Assembly: GCA_025210395.1 (NCBI GenBank)
Contig: JAOARV010000006.1
Location: 62,001-126,000, forward strand
From: Marinisporobacter sp.
Lineage (GTDB): Bacteria; Bacillota; Clostridia; Peptostreptococcales; Thermotaleaceae
Direction: 5' to 3'
DNA: 64,000 nt
Shown here: in pieces, positions 26,866 to 35,360 of the stretch
Numbering within the stretch: the stretch's first letter is position 1
How the letters are laid out: each line of letters opens with the position of its first letter
Made by a program: the position numbers and the translations under genes
The notes under the pieces: model-generated
Told to the model about the DNA's origin: nothing
The model's input: the letters and a program-made list of their open reading frames with translations, nothing else
The model's database searches: none

Positions 26866-26900
26866 ACAAAAGACACAGAGGTTTATTCTGTGTCTTTTGT
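26866..26900 (+). terminator. hairpin terminator after preA
   Basis: A perfect 14-bp stem, ACAAAAGACACAGA (26866-26879) with TCTGTGTCTTTTGT (26887-26900), has a 7-base loop. The U-run lies within the descending arm, so termination may be partial and allow some read-through into the permease gene. Confidence 0.65.
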
Positions 26901-27055
26901 TAGATCCGTCTAAGAAATTTAGAATTGAAAAATTGACCTAAAGTTGTATAGGGTTATTTTTGCACTTTGGGACAATTTAATTTGAACATTTATAACAGTA
27001 AATGAATGATTCATATAAATGATTAAAGGATAGTAGAGCATAAAGTGAAAGAAGT

Positions 27056-27193
27056 ATGAATAATTATAAAAAAAGAGATGATAAAACACGCCATAAATAT
27101 TCTGAAAATTCTGAATTGAAAATAAAGTTCTTAGAAAATAGAAATCAAAGGCTATTTAATCATAGCTTTGTAAGGAAGGGAGATGAGAAATGA
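27056..27193 (+). CDS. possible 45-residue small protein or leader
   Basis: An ATG at 27056 opens 45 codons encoding a very basic peptide (starts MNNYKKRDDKTRHKYSENSE, ends VRKGDEK). The upstream GTGAAAGAAG is only a weak ribosome site. The remaining gap 26901-27270 holds no other gene; a start-stop mini-frame (ATG AGT ATG AAA TAA) overlaps its end. It could be a chance frame in A-rich DNA or a leader of the permease message. Confidence 0.2.
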   Translation: MNNYKKRDDKTRHKYSENSELKIKFLENRNQRLFNHSFVRKGDEK

Positions 27194-27270
27194 GTATGAA
27201 ATAATATGTTGATATATACGTTTTAGGAGGAGCATTTAAAGCTTGATTAGAAAATTGGAGGTGTAAATAG

Positions 27271-28794
27271 TTGAAAGAAAAAAAGGGAACACAAAAAGAA
27301 ATAAATGGGCTATATGAATTAAGTGAAAGTTCACGAGCAACATTAAAAAATAATGCATATTATAATGATGATTTAGCCCCGACAAAATTGTCTGAAAGAA
27401 CGTGGGGAACGTATAATATTGCAGCATTATGGGTAGGGATGTCTGTCTGTATTCCTACTTATATGATGGCGTCTGGATTAATGGCAGCAGGACTTTCTTG
27501 GTGGCAAGCAATTATTAATATTTGTTTAGGAAACTTAATTGTTTTAATTCCAATGCAGTTAAATTCCCATTCTGGAACGAAATATGGTATTCCATATCCT
27601 GTTTTTGCAAGATTGGCTTTTGGGATTAAAGGTTCTCATATCGCTTCAATTGCTCGTGCTATTGTTGCAGCTGGATGGTTTGGGATTCAATGTTGGATTG
27701 GTGGAGGTGCATTGAATGCTGTTATCGGTGTAATTATACCATCATGGGCTGCTTGGTCAGGTGGCATTTGGGTATCTTTTTTCCTATTTTGGGGATTGAA
27801 TGTTTGGATTGCTTATAAGGGAGCGGAAGCTATCAAATTTATGGAATCATGGGGTGCTCCTATATTAGGAGTTCTTTCTGTAGGACTTATGGTTTGGGCA
27901 TTGACAAATGTGCACGCTATTGGAAAGAGTGTTGGAGATATTTTAAATATGCCTGCCACTTATGAAAAAGGTCATTTCTGGAAAATATTTTTGGGAGGTC
28001 TAACTGCGAATATTGCTTTTTGGTCTACCCTTGCCTTAAATATTCCTGATTTTAGTAGATATGCAAAAAGTCAGAAGGATCAGTTTAGAGGTCAATTGCT
28101 TGGGTTACCTACAACAATGGCAGCATTTGCTTTTGTAGGTGTTTTTGTCACTGGTGCAACAGGGATTATATTTGGTGAATTCCTTTGGGACCCAGTAGCA
28201 GTTGTTGCACATATTGGTAGTCCTGTAGCTGCTTTACTGGGTGCAATTGGTATAGCTATCGCAACTTTAACGACAAATATTGCTGCTAATGTAGTAGCTC
28301 CTGCAAATGGTATTTCGAACTTAAATCCACAAAAGATCTCCTATCGTGCAGGTGCATTAACTACAGGTGTTGCTGGTGTTGCAATTATGCCATGGAAGCT
28401 TCTTTCAACGGCAAGTGCATATATATTTGGTTGGCTAGGAACCTATGGTCTTTTATTAGGACCTCTTGCAGGGATGTATATTGCTGATTATTATATTTAT
28501 CGTAAGAAAAGAGTAGATTTATATGATCTATTCAAAGGAGAAGAGAGCCGTTATTGGTATAAAAATGGCTTTAATAAAAAAGCTATTTATACATGGATTC
28601 TATCCGCAATATTACCAATACTAGGTAAAGTTGTAGATGGATTAAGCTTCATAGCAGACAGTGGTTGGATTATTGGATTTTTACTATCTATAGTTATTTA
28701 TACAATATTGATGAAAAACGAGGATTCATCTTTACTCAGTGAAGATGAGGAATTACAAATTACAGAAAAAGGAATGCAGCAGGAAAATAATTAA
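27271..28794 (+). CDS. NCS1-family pyrimidine/allantoin-type permease
   Basis: This 507-residue integral membrane protein of the nucleobase-cation symporter 1 family has about 12 hydrophobic segments. Typical features are the N-terminal DLAPTKLSERTWGTYNIAAL, GWFGIQCWIGGGALN, and NIPDFSRYAKSQKDQFRGQL. NCS1 members import uracil, cytosine, allantoin or hydantoins. Its place between preTA and the sigma-54 regulator of a pyrimidine degradation locus makes uracil or thymine the likely substrate. It starts with TTG, 6 bases after GGAGGTG. A terminator follows. Confidence 0.9.
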   Translation: MKEKKGTQKEINGLYELSESSRATLKNNAYYNDDLAPTKLSERTWGTYNIAALWVGMSVCIPTYMMASGLMAAGLSWWQAIINICLGNLIVLIPMQLNSHSGTKYGIPYPVFARLAFGIKGSHIASIARAIVAAGWFGIQCWIGGGALNAVIGVIIPSWAAWSGGIWVSFFLFWGLNVWIAYKGAEAIKFMESWGAPILGVLSVGLMVWALTNVHAIGKSVGDILNMPATYEKGHFWKIFLGGLTANIAFWSTLALNIPDFSRYAKSQKDQFRGQLLGLPTTMAAFAFVGVFVTGATGIIFGEFLWDPVAVVAHIGSPVAALLGAIGIAIATLTTNIAANVVAPANGISNLNPQKISYRAGALTTGVAGVAIMPWKLLSTASAYIFGWLGTYGLLLGPLAGMYIADYYIYRKKRVDLYDLFKGEESRYWYKNGFNKKAIYTWILSAILPILGKVVDGLSFIADSGWIIGFLLSIVIYTILMKNEDSSLLSEDEELQITEKGMQQENN

Positions 28795-28823
28795 ATAGAA
28801 GATTGAAATTTAAAATGATGAAG

Positions 28824-28852
28824 ACCCCTTGTAGATTTTACAGGGGTTTTTA
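28824..28852 (+). terminator. intrinsic terminator after the NCS1 permease gene
   Basis: ACCCCTTGTA (28824-28833) pairs with TACAGGGGT (28839-28847), with one bulged T, followed by TTTTTAG. It separates the permease from the regulator gene. A possible promoter TTGAAA-18-TATACA (28963-28992) lies before the regulator. Confidence 0.75.
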
Positions 28853-29039
28853 GTTTGATTAAATCTAGAAAGAAAGTGAAAAAATTCTGAATATTTCGAT
28901 GCTAAAATGCATACTTTTTAAATATATTTAAATAGAAGGATATAGGCGTAATTAGAAAACTTTTGAAAATTTAGTGATTAGATAAGTATACAAAATAGCG
29001 TAAGGGGCATTGTTATAGGGGAGAGCGAGGGGGATAAAC

Positions 29040-30464
29040 TTGGAAAGATTGATGAATGATCATGTGTTAAAAGAGGAGTTAAAGCATTATGAACAATTAT
29101 ATAATGAGATAAAAATAGCAATAGATACAACCTTTGATCAGATTACTATTGTAGATAGGAATGCCAAGATATTATGTGTAGGGAGTTTCTGTAAAGAAAG
29201 CTTTGGCGTATCAGAAAATGAGCTTGTGGGACAAAATGCCAAGTATTTAGTAAAAAAAGGAGTTTTTGATAAATCCATTACAGCAGAGGTCCTTGAAAAA
29301 GGAAAAAAAGTTACTATCATACAGAAAACAGCTAGCAATAGAAGGCTGCTAGTTACAGGTTTTCCAATATTTAATGATAAAAAAGAAATTGTGAAAGTGA
29401 TTAACATATCAAAGGATATCACTAGTATTGAACAACTAAAAAAGCAAATAGAAAATACAGGAGAAATGATGAAATGGTTTCGAAAGGAAATGCTAAAAAG
29501 AAAGGTAATAAAAGAAAAAAAAATGATAACAAAAAATAGCCAGATGGAAAAGATCCTAGACCTTATTAAAAGAACTGCGGATTTAGATAGTACGGTCCTT
29601 CTTTTAGGAGAAACAGGAGTAGGAAAAGGCTTTTTAGCTAAAGCAATTCATGAGAGGAGTAATAGAAAAAATAAACCCTTTGTTACGATTAATTGTGGAG
29701 CCATTCCAGAGAATTTATTGGAATCTGAATTGTTTGGATATGTAGAAGGTGCTTTTACAGGAGCTAATAAAAAAGGAAAAAAAGGTCTATTTGAAGAAGG
29801 AAAGGATGGGATCGTATTTCTTGATGAAGTGGGAGAGCTATCTATGAAATTGCAAGTGAAATTATTAAGTGTATTGCAAGATAGAAAAGCTTGTAGAATA
29901 GGGGCTTTAAAGCCTTATGAAATAAAAGCCAAAATCATTGCAGCGACTAATAAGGATTTAAAGGAAGCAATAAAAAAAGGAGAATTTCGGCAAGATCTCT
30001 ATTATCGATTAAATGTATTACCTATTCATATACCTCCATTGAGAGAAAGAATGGAAGATATTTCTGTGCTTATTCATTATTTTTTAAACAAGAATAATGA
30101 GAAATATTTTTTAAATAAACTATTCTCAGAAGATGCTTATAAAATATTGATGATTTATGAGTGGCCAGGAAATATAAGAGAATTAGAAAATGTAATTGAG
30201 CGATTAGTTATTACTTGTGGAGAAGAGCTTATTACATCAAAAGAAGTAGTAGATATTCTTCAGCTTGAAGATAAAAAGTATAATAAAAAAATAAATTATA
30301 TGGAAGCAAGTAGTGTTATTCCGTTAAAGGAAGCAACAAAAGAATTAGAAAGACAATTATTAATGAAGGCAAAAGAAAAATATAAGACAACGAGGAAAAT
30401 GGCTACAGTTCTCAAAATCAATCAATCAACTGTTGTAAGAAAATTAAAAGAATATAATATATAA
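29040..30464 (+). CDS. sigma-54-dependent PAS-domain activator, probable pyrimidine catabolism regulator
   Basis: This 474-residue bacterial enhancer-binding protein has a PAS domain (about 20-125), an AAA+ sigma-54 interaction domain (about 160-395) with Walker A GETGVGKGFLAKAIH, an intact GAFTGA loop, and Walker B GIVFLDEVGEL, then a Fis-type helix-turn-helix (residues 450-474: TTRKMATVLKINQSTVVRKL). Such proteins bind upstream sites and activate sigma-54 promoters on sensing a ligand through PAS. It sits between two operons that both have sigma-54-type promoters and matching TGATG-based sites. I infer that it controls both and senses a pyrimidine or breakdown product. It starts with TTG behind GAGGGGG; an ATG at 29052 is the alternative. 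Confidence 0.9.
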   Translation: MERLMNDHVLKEELKHYEQLYNEIKIAIDTTFDQITIVDRNAKILCVGSFCKESFGVSENELVGQNAKYLVKKGVFDKSITAEVLEKGKKVTIIQKTASNRRLLVTGFPIFNDKKEIVKVINISKDITSIEQLKKQIENTGEMMKWFRKEMLKRKVIKEKKMITKNSQMEKILDLIKRTADLDSTVLLLGETGVGKGFLAKAIHERSNRKNKPFVTINCGAIPENLLESELFGYVEGAFTGANKKGKKGLFEEGKDGIVFLDEVGELSMKLQVKLLSVLQDRKACRIGALKPYEIKAKIIAATNKDLKEAIKKGEFRQDLYYRLNVLPIHIPPLRERMEDISVLIHYFLNKNNEKYFLNKLFSEDAYKILMIYEWPGNIRELENVIERLVITCGEELITSKEVVDILQLEDKKYNKKINYMEASSVIPLKEATKELERQLLMKAKEKYKTTRKMATVLKINQSTVVRKLKEYNI

Positions 30465-30474
30465 TGATGTATGT

Positions 30475-30507
30475 ATAGGCTAATGATAGGATTGATCATT
30501 AGCCTAT
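30475..30507. terminator. bidirectional terminator between convergent genes
   Basis: ATAGGCTAATGAT (30475-30487) pairs perfectly with ATCATTAGCCTAT (30495-30507). It lies between the + strand regulator and the - strand amidohydrolase, so it can serve both. Confidence 0.65.
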
Positions 30508-30519
30508 GTTATTTAGATA

Positions 30520-31755
30520 TTATTTTGTATCTATCTTAAGAACTGTATTAAGGAGTACACTTGCTCCATTTGTACATTGTTCAACAGATGTGAACTCTGG
30601 CTCACAGTGACTATGACCATCCTTTGAAGGAACAAAAATCATAGTAGTAGGTATCATTTCTGATACAAACTGAGCATCATGTCCTGCGCCACTATTAATA
30701 TATTGATTAGAAATATCTGCTTCATCAGCACTCTTCTTAACAAGTTCTACTAATTCTTTATGGAAATATACTGTATCTCGTGACCAAGCTTTTTCACAAT
30801 CAACCTTACACTTAGCAACTTCTTTAGGCATATTTTTAATAATATGAACAACCTGCTCGATCACATTAGGATCTTCATGTCTTGCGTCGATTGAAAAGTC
30901 AACGAAATCAGGAATTACTGTATGTACACAAGGATGACATTTAATTTCACCAGTTGTATAAACAAGAGCAGGGTCAAGTTTATCTAATTCCTTATGAAGA
31001 TAGGTAAGAACTTGAGCAGCAGCATAAAGGGCATCTTGTCTATATGCCATTGGAGTAGTACCAGCATGATCTGCTTGACCATAAGTTCTTATTCTGTAGT
31101 TGATCATACCGAGTACACAGGTAACAACCCCGATATCCTTATGAGCAGATTCGAGGATTGGACCTTGTTCGATATGAAGCTCAAGCATACATTTATAATC
31201 ATTAGGATTTAATCTATTTTCTATTGATCCAGCATAACCACTAGCCTCTAAGGCTTCTTTGAAAGTAGTTTTTCTATCTAATACGCTCTTAGATGCAAGC
31301 ATGGTAGTTTTATCAAATTTTCCACAGATTACACCAGAAGACATCATTGCTGGTGGATAAAGGGAACCTTCCTCATTTGTCCAAATCATAGCTGTTAGTG
31401 GATGCTTATGAGGAATCTTTTGATCAACAATAGTTTCTAAAACCTCCATAGCAGATATAACACCTAATATACCATCATAGTTTCCACCGTTTTTTACTGA
31501 GTCAACATGAGATGCCATAACAATTCGTTTTGCATGAGGGTCTGAACCCTTAATAGTAGCATACATATTTGCCATATCATCTACAGTTATTTCTGCACCG
31601 ATAGCTTTCATTCTTCTTGTGAATTCTTCTCTCGCTTGAATATTTTCTTTGGATAATGAGTATCTAGTAATTCCTCCATGTCCAGCATCTCCATAAGCTG
31701 CAAAAGTTTTAATCTTATCTTCCATTCTTTCCATACTACAAAATTTTGTATTCAT
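30520..31755 (-). CDS. M20-family amidohydrolase, likely beta-ureidopropionase / N-carbamoyl amino acid hydrolase
   Basis: This 411-residue Zn-dependent hydrolase is of the M20 allantoate/N-carbamoyl-amino-acid amidohydrolase subfamily. Metal and catalytic patterns are SHVDSVKNGGNYDG (about residue 80), WTNEEGSLYPPAM (about 124) and SGAGHDAQFVSEM (about 370). By context it hydrolyses N-carbamoyl-beta-alanine (third step of reductive pyrimidine degradation) to beta-alanine, CO2 and ammonia; allantoate or carbamoyl amino acids are other family substrates. It diverges from the dihydropyrimidinase gene. The ATG at 31755 is preferred over a TTG at 31761 from spacing to AAGGGAG. Confidence 0.88.
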   Translation of the reverse strand: MNTKFCSMERMEDKIKTFAAYGDAGHGGITRYSLSKENIQAREEFTRRMKAIGAEITVDDMANMYATIKGSDPHAKRIVMASHVDSVKNGGNYDGILGVISAMEVLETIVDQKIPHKHPLTAMIWTNEEGSLYPPAMMSSGVICGKFDKTTMLASKSVLDRKTTFKEALEASGYAGSIENRLNPNDYKCMLELHIEQGPILESAHKDIGVVTCVLGMINYRIRTYGQADHAGTTPMAYRQDALYAAAQVLTYLHKELDKLDPALVYTTGEIKCHPCVHTVIPDFVDFSIDARHEDPNVIEQVVHIIKNMPKEVAKCKVDCEKAWSRDTVYFHKELVELVKKSADEADISNQYINSGAGHDAQFVSEMIPTTMIFVPSKDGHSHCEPEFTSVEQCTNGASVLLNTVLKIDTK

Positions 31756-32065
31756 TATCAAATACTCCCTTCTAAGATTTTATTTAATTAAAAATATTTC
31801 ACAAATATTAAGAAAATGATACTTGTTGCAAAGGTTGATCTTATGAATCCTTGAGAAATCAAACCCTTGACCACTTGGAGTAAGCTTCATGACAAAAGAA
31901 TAAACTTTTTAATGAAATTTGCAAGAGGAGTTAAGCTTACAAAAATATAAAGCAATACATGTGCCAAAATATGGATTACGGCAAAAAATCATGTAAGGAA
32001 TATCTAAAATTCAAAATACAGAAAATTCAAAAGGATAAGAAGTCAGAATGAAAATCCAAAAAATA
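31756..32065. other. divergent intergenic region, first part
   Basis: This is the left part of a 710-bp gap between the divergent amidohydrolase and dihydropyrimidinase genes. It contains repeat B copy 1 (31840-31940) and no convincing gene. I could not find a clear sigma-54 promoter facing the minus strand gene; it may share the activator sites further right. Confidence 0.5.
31840..31940 (+). repeat. dispersed structured repeat B, copy 1
   Basis: It shares CTTATGA, TTGAGAAATCAAA, TTGACCACTT, GAGTAAG and ACAAAAGAATA, in the same order and spacing, with a copy at 52884-52962. TTGA-GAAA-TCAA can form a short GNRA-capped stem. GTAAGCTTCATGACAAAAG can pair imperfectly with the CTTTTTAATGAAATTTGC that follows, or its first 8 bases pair perfectly with AAGCTTAC at 31933-31940. 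Confidence 0.5.
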
Positions 32066-32220
32066 TGATGCAAAGAAACATCGACCTAAGTGAAAAAAGA
32101 AAAGGCTTAGGGAGATGTATAACTTTTTTTAAAAGAAAAGAATGTAGGGAAATGAAACTAGTAGCTCATACAAATTTGTCTGATGCATAGGAGATAGAGA
32201 AATGATGCAAAAACAAATCA
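32066..32220 (+). promoter_or_regulatory. three TGATG-type activator sites upstream of the dihydropyrimidinase gene
   Basis: The sites are TGATGCAAAGAAACATCG (32066-32083), TGATGCATAG (32181-32190) and TGATGCAAAAACAAATCA (32203-32220). They match the preT upstream set one for one; the 22-bp distance between the last two is identical, and the last lies 143 bp from the sigma-54-type promoter against 140 bp at preT. Confidence 0.65.
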
Positions 32221-32345
32221 TAAACATAATTTTTTATTCCTTAAAAGGACTATTTTGAAAGATAGAAAAATGATTATCATTTAAAAATATTGGAATCTAC
32301 CCATTTATATATTTTTATTTTAAATATGCCAAGTAAAAATATAAA

Positions 32346-32362
32346 TTGGCATCTATCTTGTA
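32346..32362 (+). promoter_or_regulatory. sigma-54-type promoter of the dihydropyrimidinase operon
   Basis: TTGGCATCTATCTTGTA fits the -24/-12 layout with the same spacing and the same first nine bases, bar one, as the preT promoter. The -12 element is TTGTA rather than TTGCA. It lies about 100 bp before the dihydropyrimidinase ATG. Confidence 0.62.
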
Positions 32363-32465
32363 ATATAAAGAATCGATGAAAAAATTAAATTGCATTTTCA
32401 GAAAAGATAAAAATCAAAATAAGCCCTAGGAAAAAATAAAAATATTGAAGAAAGGAGAACATTCA

Positions 32466-33851
32466 ATGAAAAAATTTGACATGATTATTAAAGGTGGAAC
32501 AATTGTAACAGATACGGAGACTTTTAAAGGAGATGTAGGAATCAAAGACGGAAAAATTTCAAGGATAGAAGTAGGTTTAAAAGAGGATGCAAAAAGAATC
32601 ATTGATGCACAGGGGAAGTATGTTATTCCAGGAGGGATTGATCCTCATACCCATATGGATATGCCCTTTGGTGGAACTTATGCCAGTGATGATTTTCATA
32701 CGGGAACGGTTGCAGCAGCCTGTGGAGGAACTACAACAATCGTGGATTTTGCCATACAATCTAAAGGCAAATCCTTAAAGGAAGCTAGTGAGACATGGAG
32801 AAAAAAAGCGGATGGGAATGCTGTAATTGATTATGGAATTCATTTAGCCCTGACGGATATGAATGAAGACGTTTTAAAAGAAATTCCTCTTAGAATTAAA
32901 GAAGGCTATTCTAGCTTTAAGCTATTTATGACATATGACGGATTAAGAGTTACAGATGATGTACTCATGAATACTTTAATTGTTGTAAATGAAAATGGTG
33001 GGTTAACAGGTGTTCATGCTGAAAATTATTATGCTATAAAATATTTCACAAATAAATTTAAAGAAGAAGGCAAAGTAGAACCTAAATATCATGCTTTATC
33101 TCGTCCTGATTTAGTTGAAGGAGAAGCAGCTGGAAGAGCTATAAAATTAGCGAAATTAGTAAATACCCCTCTTTATATTGTACATAATAGCTGTGAAGCA
33201 TCTACTTCAGAAATAAAGCGTGCAAGAGAAGAAGGGTATCCAATTGTAGGGGAGACTTGTCCACAATATTTATTATTATCCTATGATAATTATGAAGAAC
33301 CAGGGTTTAATGGAGCTAAATATGTCATGTCACCACCTCTAAGAGATAAGAAAAATTGGTCTTATATGTGGAAAGCATTAGCTGATAATACTCTTCAATT
33401 AGTAGCAACAGATCATTGTCCATTCTTTATGAAGCAAAAGGAAATGGGAAAAGAATTCTTCGGAAAGATTCCGAATGGAGCTCCAGGAATAGAATTAAGA
33501 ATGGCACTCATGTATACCTATGGAGTAGTAGAGGAGCAATTTGATTTACAAAGATTTGTTCAAGTTACTTCTACAAACGCTGCTAAAATATTTGGTATGT
33601 ATCCTAAAAAAGGTACTATTGCAGTAGGTAGTGATGCTGATCTAGTTATTTTTGATCCAAATATAGAAAAAGAGGTAAGTGTAGAAATGCTTCATGAAAA
33701 TGTTGATTATACACCTTTTGAAGGTTTTAAATTAAAGGGATATCCAGAGACTACAATCCTTAGAGGAAAAGTTATCGTAGAAAAAGGACAATTTGTTGGA
33801 GAAAAAGGGGATGGAGAATTTATTAAAAGAGAAGGGCCTACGTTTATCTAG
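32466..33851 (+). CDS. hydA: dihydropyrimidinase (D-hydantoinase)
   Basis: This 461-residue cyclic amidohydrolase hydrolyses dihydrouracil or dihydrothymine to N-carbamoyl-beta-alanine derivatives. Binuclear metal-site residues are visible: GGIDPHTHMDMPFGG (about 56), the carbamylated lysine in SSFKLFMTYDG (about 150), VHAENY (about 182), VHNSCEAS (about 238) and ATDHCPF (about 315). The ATG at 32466 has AAAGGAG 9 bases upstream; a TTG at 32445 is rejected. It leads a three-gene operon with the aldehyde dehydrogenase and aminotransferase genes and carries the second step of the pathway. Confidence 0.95.
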   Translation: MKKFDMIIKGGTIVTDTETFKGDVGIKDGKISRIEVGLKEDAKRIIDAQGKYVIPGGIDPHTHMDMPFGGTYASDDFHTGTVAAACGGTTTIVDFAIQSKGKSLKEASETWRKKADGNAVIDYGIHLALTDMNEDVLKEIPLRIKEGYSSFKLFMTYDGLRVTDDVLMNTLIVVNENGGLTGVHAENYYAIKYFTNKFKEEGKVEPKYHALSRPDLVEGEAAGRAIKLAKLVNTPLYIVHNSCEASTSEIKRAREEGYPIVGETCPQYLLLSYDNYEEPGFNGAKYVMSPPLRDKKNWSYMWKALADNTLQLVATDHCPFFMKQKEMGKEFFGKIPNGAPGIELRMALMYTYGVVEEQFDLQRFVQVTSTNAAKIFGMYPKKGTIAVGSDADLVIFDPNIEKEVSVEMLHENVDYTPFEGFKLKGYPETTILRGKVIVEKGQFVGEKGDGEFIKREGPTFI

Positions 33852-33923
33852 GCATAAAAAGTGATAGCAATCTAATTTTTAATAGATTAAAAATATAAAA
33901 TATTATCAAGGGGGAATCAGAAA

Positions 33924-35309
33924 ATGGATAGAAATGCTATGGAATATGTATCTACACTTATTGAAAGAGCTAGAAAGGCACAAGCTGCTATTGAGGATTA
34001 CACACAAGAACAAGTAGATCAACTCCTTACAGCTGTTGTATGGAATATCGTAAAGGACGGTCCTGCCCAAGAAATATCAAAGCTTGCTGTAGAGGAATCT
34101 AGAATGGGGAATTATGAAGGAAAATACAATAAGCTAATGGCAAAATCAAAAGGTGCCATTCGTGACATGCTAGGAAAAAAATCTGTTGGTGTAATAGAAA
34201 TAGATGAAGAAAAGAAAATCATGAAAATAGCTAAACCTGTAGGGGTTATTGGTGCACTTGTTCCTTGTACAAATCCTGAAGCAACACCTACTGTAAAAGT
34301 AGCCCATGCATTAAAAGGAAGAAATGCTATTATATTATCTCCACATCCACGTACAAAGAAAACAAATGCATTTATTGTAAATATAATGAGAGAAACATTA
34401 AAAAAATATGGTGCTCCTGAGGATTTAGTAATAGGCATTGAAAACCCTACTATGGAAATTAGTAATGAACTCATGAAACAATGTGACTTGATTTTAGCTA
34501 CAGGAGGAGCAGGTCTTGTAAAAGCTGCTTATTCATCTGGTACACCTGCTTATGGCGTAGGTGCTGGAAATGCTGTAGTTGTTGTAGATGAAACTGCTGA
34601 TTTAAAGGATGCAGCCCATAAGGTTATGCTTAGTAAAACATTTGATTTTGCTACAAGCTGTTCAGCAGAAAATTCATTGATCATTCAAGAAAGTGTTTAT
34701 GATGATTTTGTAGAAGCCCTCAAAGCTGAAGGTGGTTACTTAACAAATAGTGAAGAAAAAGAAAAGCTTCAAGAGGTTTTATGGGTAGATGGACACTTAA
34801 ATTCAAAAATTGTAGCACAATCTCCTCAAATAATAGCTAATTTAGCAGAAGTTAAGCTTCCACAGGATAAGAAATTTATGATGGTTGAAGAAGTAGGTGT
34901 AGGTAAAGATTATCCTTTCTCTGGAGAAAAACTTTCTGTAGTAGTAAGTCTTTATAAGTACAATAAGTTTGAAGAGGCTATTGATAGAGTAAATGAAATA
35001 ACTAAATATCAAGGTATGGGACACTCTTGTGGTATTCATTCCTTTGATGAAGATCATATTATGCAGCTAGCTCTTAAGACGAAGGTAAGTCGCATGAATA
35101 TTAGACAGGGGCAGGCTCTTGCCAATACTGGAAATTGGTTTAATGGTATGCCATTTACTACAAGTCTTGGTTGCGGAAGCTGGGGCGGAAATATAGCTTC
35201 TGAAAATATTACATGGAAGCATTTAATCAATGTTACATGGGTATCTAGATATTTTGATCCTGTTGCTCCAACAGATGAAGAGTTATTTGGGAGCGTTATG
35301 AATGATTAG
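33924..35309 (+). CDS. CoA-acylating-type aldehyde dehydrogenase
   Basis: This 461-residue protein is of the acylating aldehyde dehydrogenase branch (AdhE N-domain, EutE, SucD, SauS relatives). It has the family patterns PVGVIGALVPCTNPEATPTV (about 105), SPHPRTKKTNAFIV (about 138), GAGNAVVVVDETADL (about 210) and the catalytic cysteine in FATSCSAENSL (about 245). In this locus it probably oxidises malonate semialdehyde, formed from beta-alanine by the next gene product, to a CoA thioester. Sulfoacetaldehyde or succinate semialdehyde are substrates of relatives, so the substrate is inferred from context only. It starts with ATG after AAGGGGG. Confidence 0.85.
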   Translation: MDRNAMEYVSTLIERARKAQAAIEDYTQEQVDQLLTAVVWNIVKDGPAQEISKLAVEESRMGNYEGKYNKLMAKSKGAIRDMLGKKSVGVIEIDEEKKIMKIAKPVGVIGALVPCTNPEATPTVKVAHALKGRNAIILSPHPRTKKTNAFIVNIMRETLKKYGAPEDLVIGIENPTMEISNELMKQCDLILATGGAGLVKAAYSSGTPAYGVGAGNAVVVVDETADLKDAAHKVMLSKTFDFATSCSAENSLIIQESVYDDFVEALKAEGGYLTNSEEKEKLQEVLWVDGHLNSKIVAQSPQIIANLAEVKLPQDKKFMMVEEVGVGKDYPFSGEKLSVVVSLYKYNKFEEAIDRVNEITKYQGMGHSCGIHSFDEDHIMQLALKTKVSRMNIRQGQALANTGNWFNGMPFTTSLGCGSWGGNIASENITWKHLINVTWVSRYFDPVAPTDEELFGSVMND

Positions 35310-35360
35310 AATTAGAAATACGGATGATTATTGATCAATAAAAATGAGGGGGCGTTTTCA

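Noticed and set aside
26950-26966. A sigma-54-like promoter before the NCS1 permease
   Set aside because: GG and GC are 9 rather than 10 bases apart and none of the TGATG sites seen at preT and hydA is present.
27225-27266. A 7-codon mini-frame (TTG to TAA) overlapping the permease ribosome site
   Set aside because: Its ribosome site is too far away and so short a frame is expected by chance.
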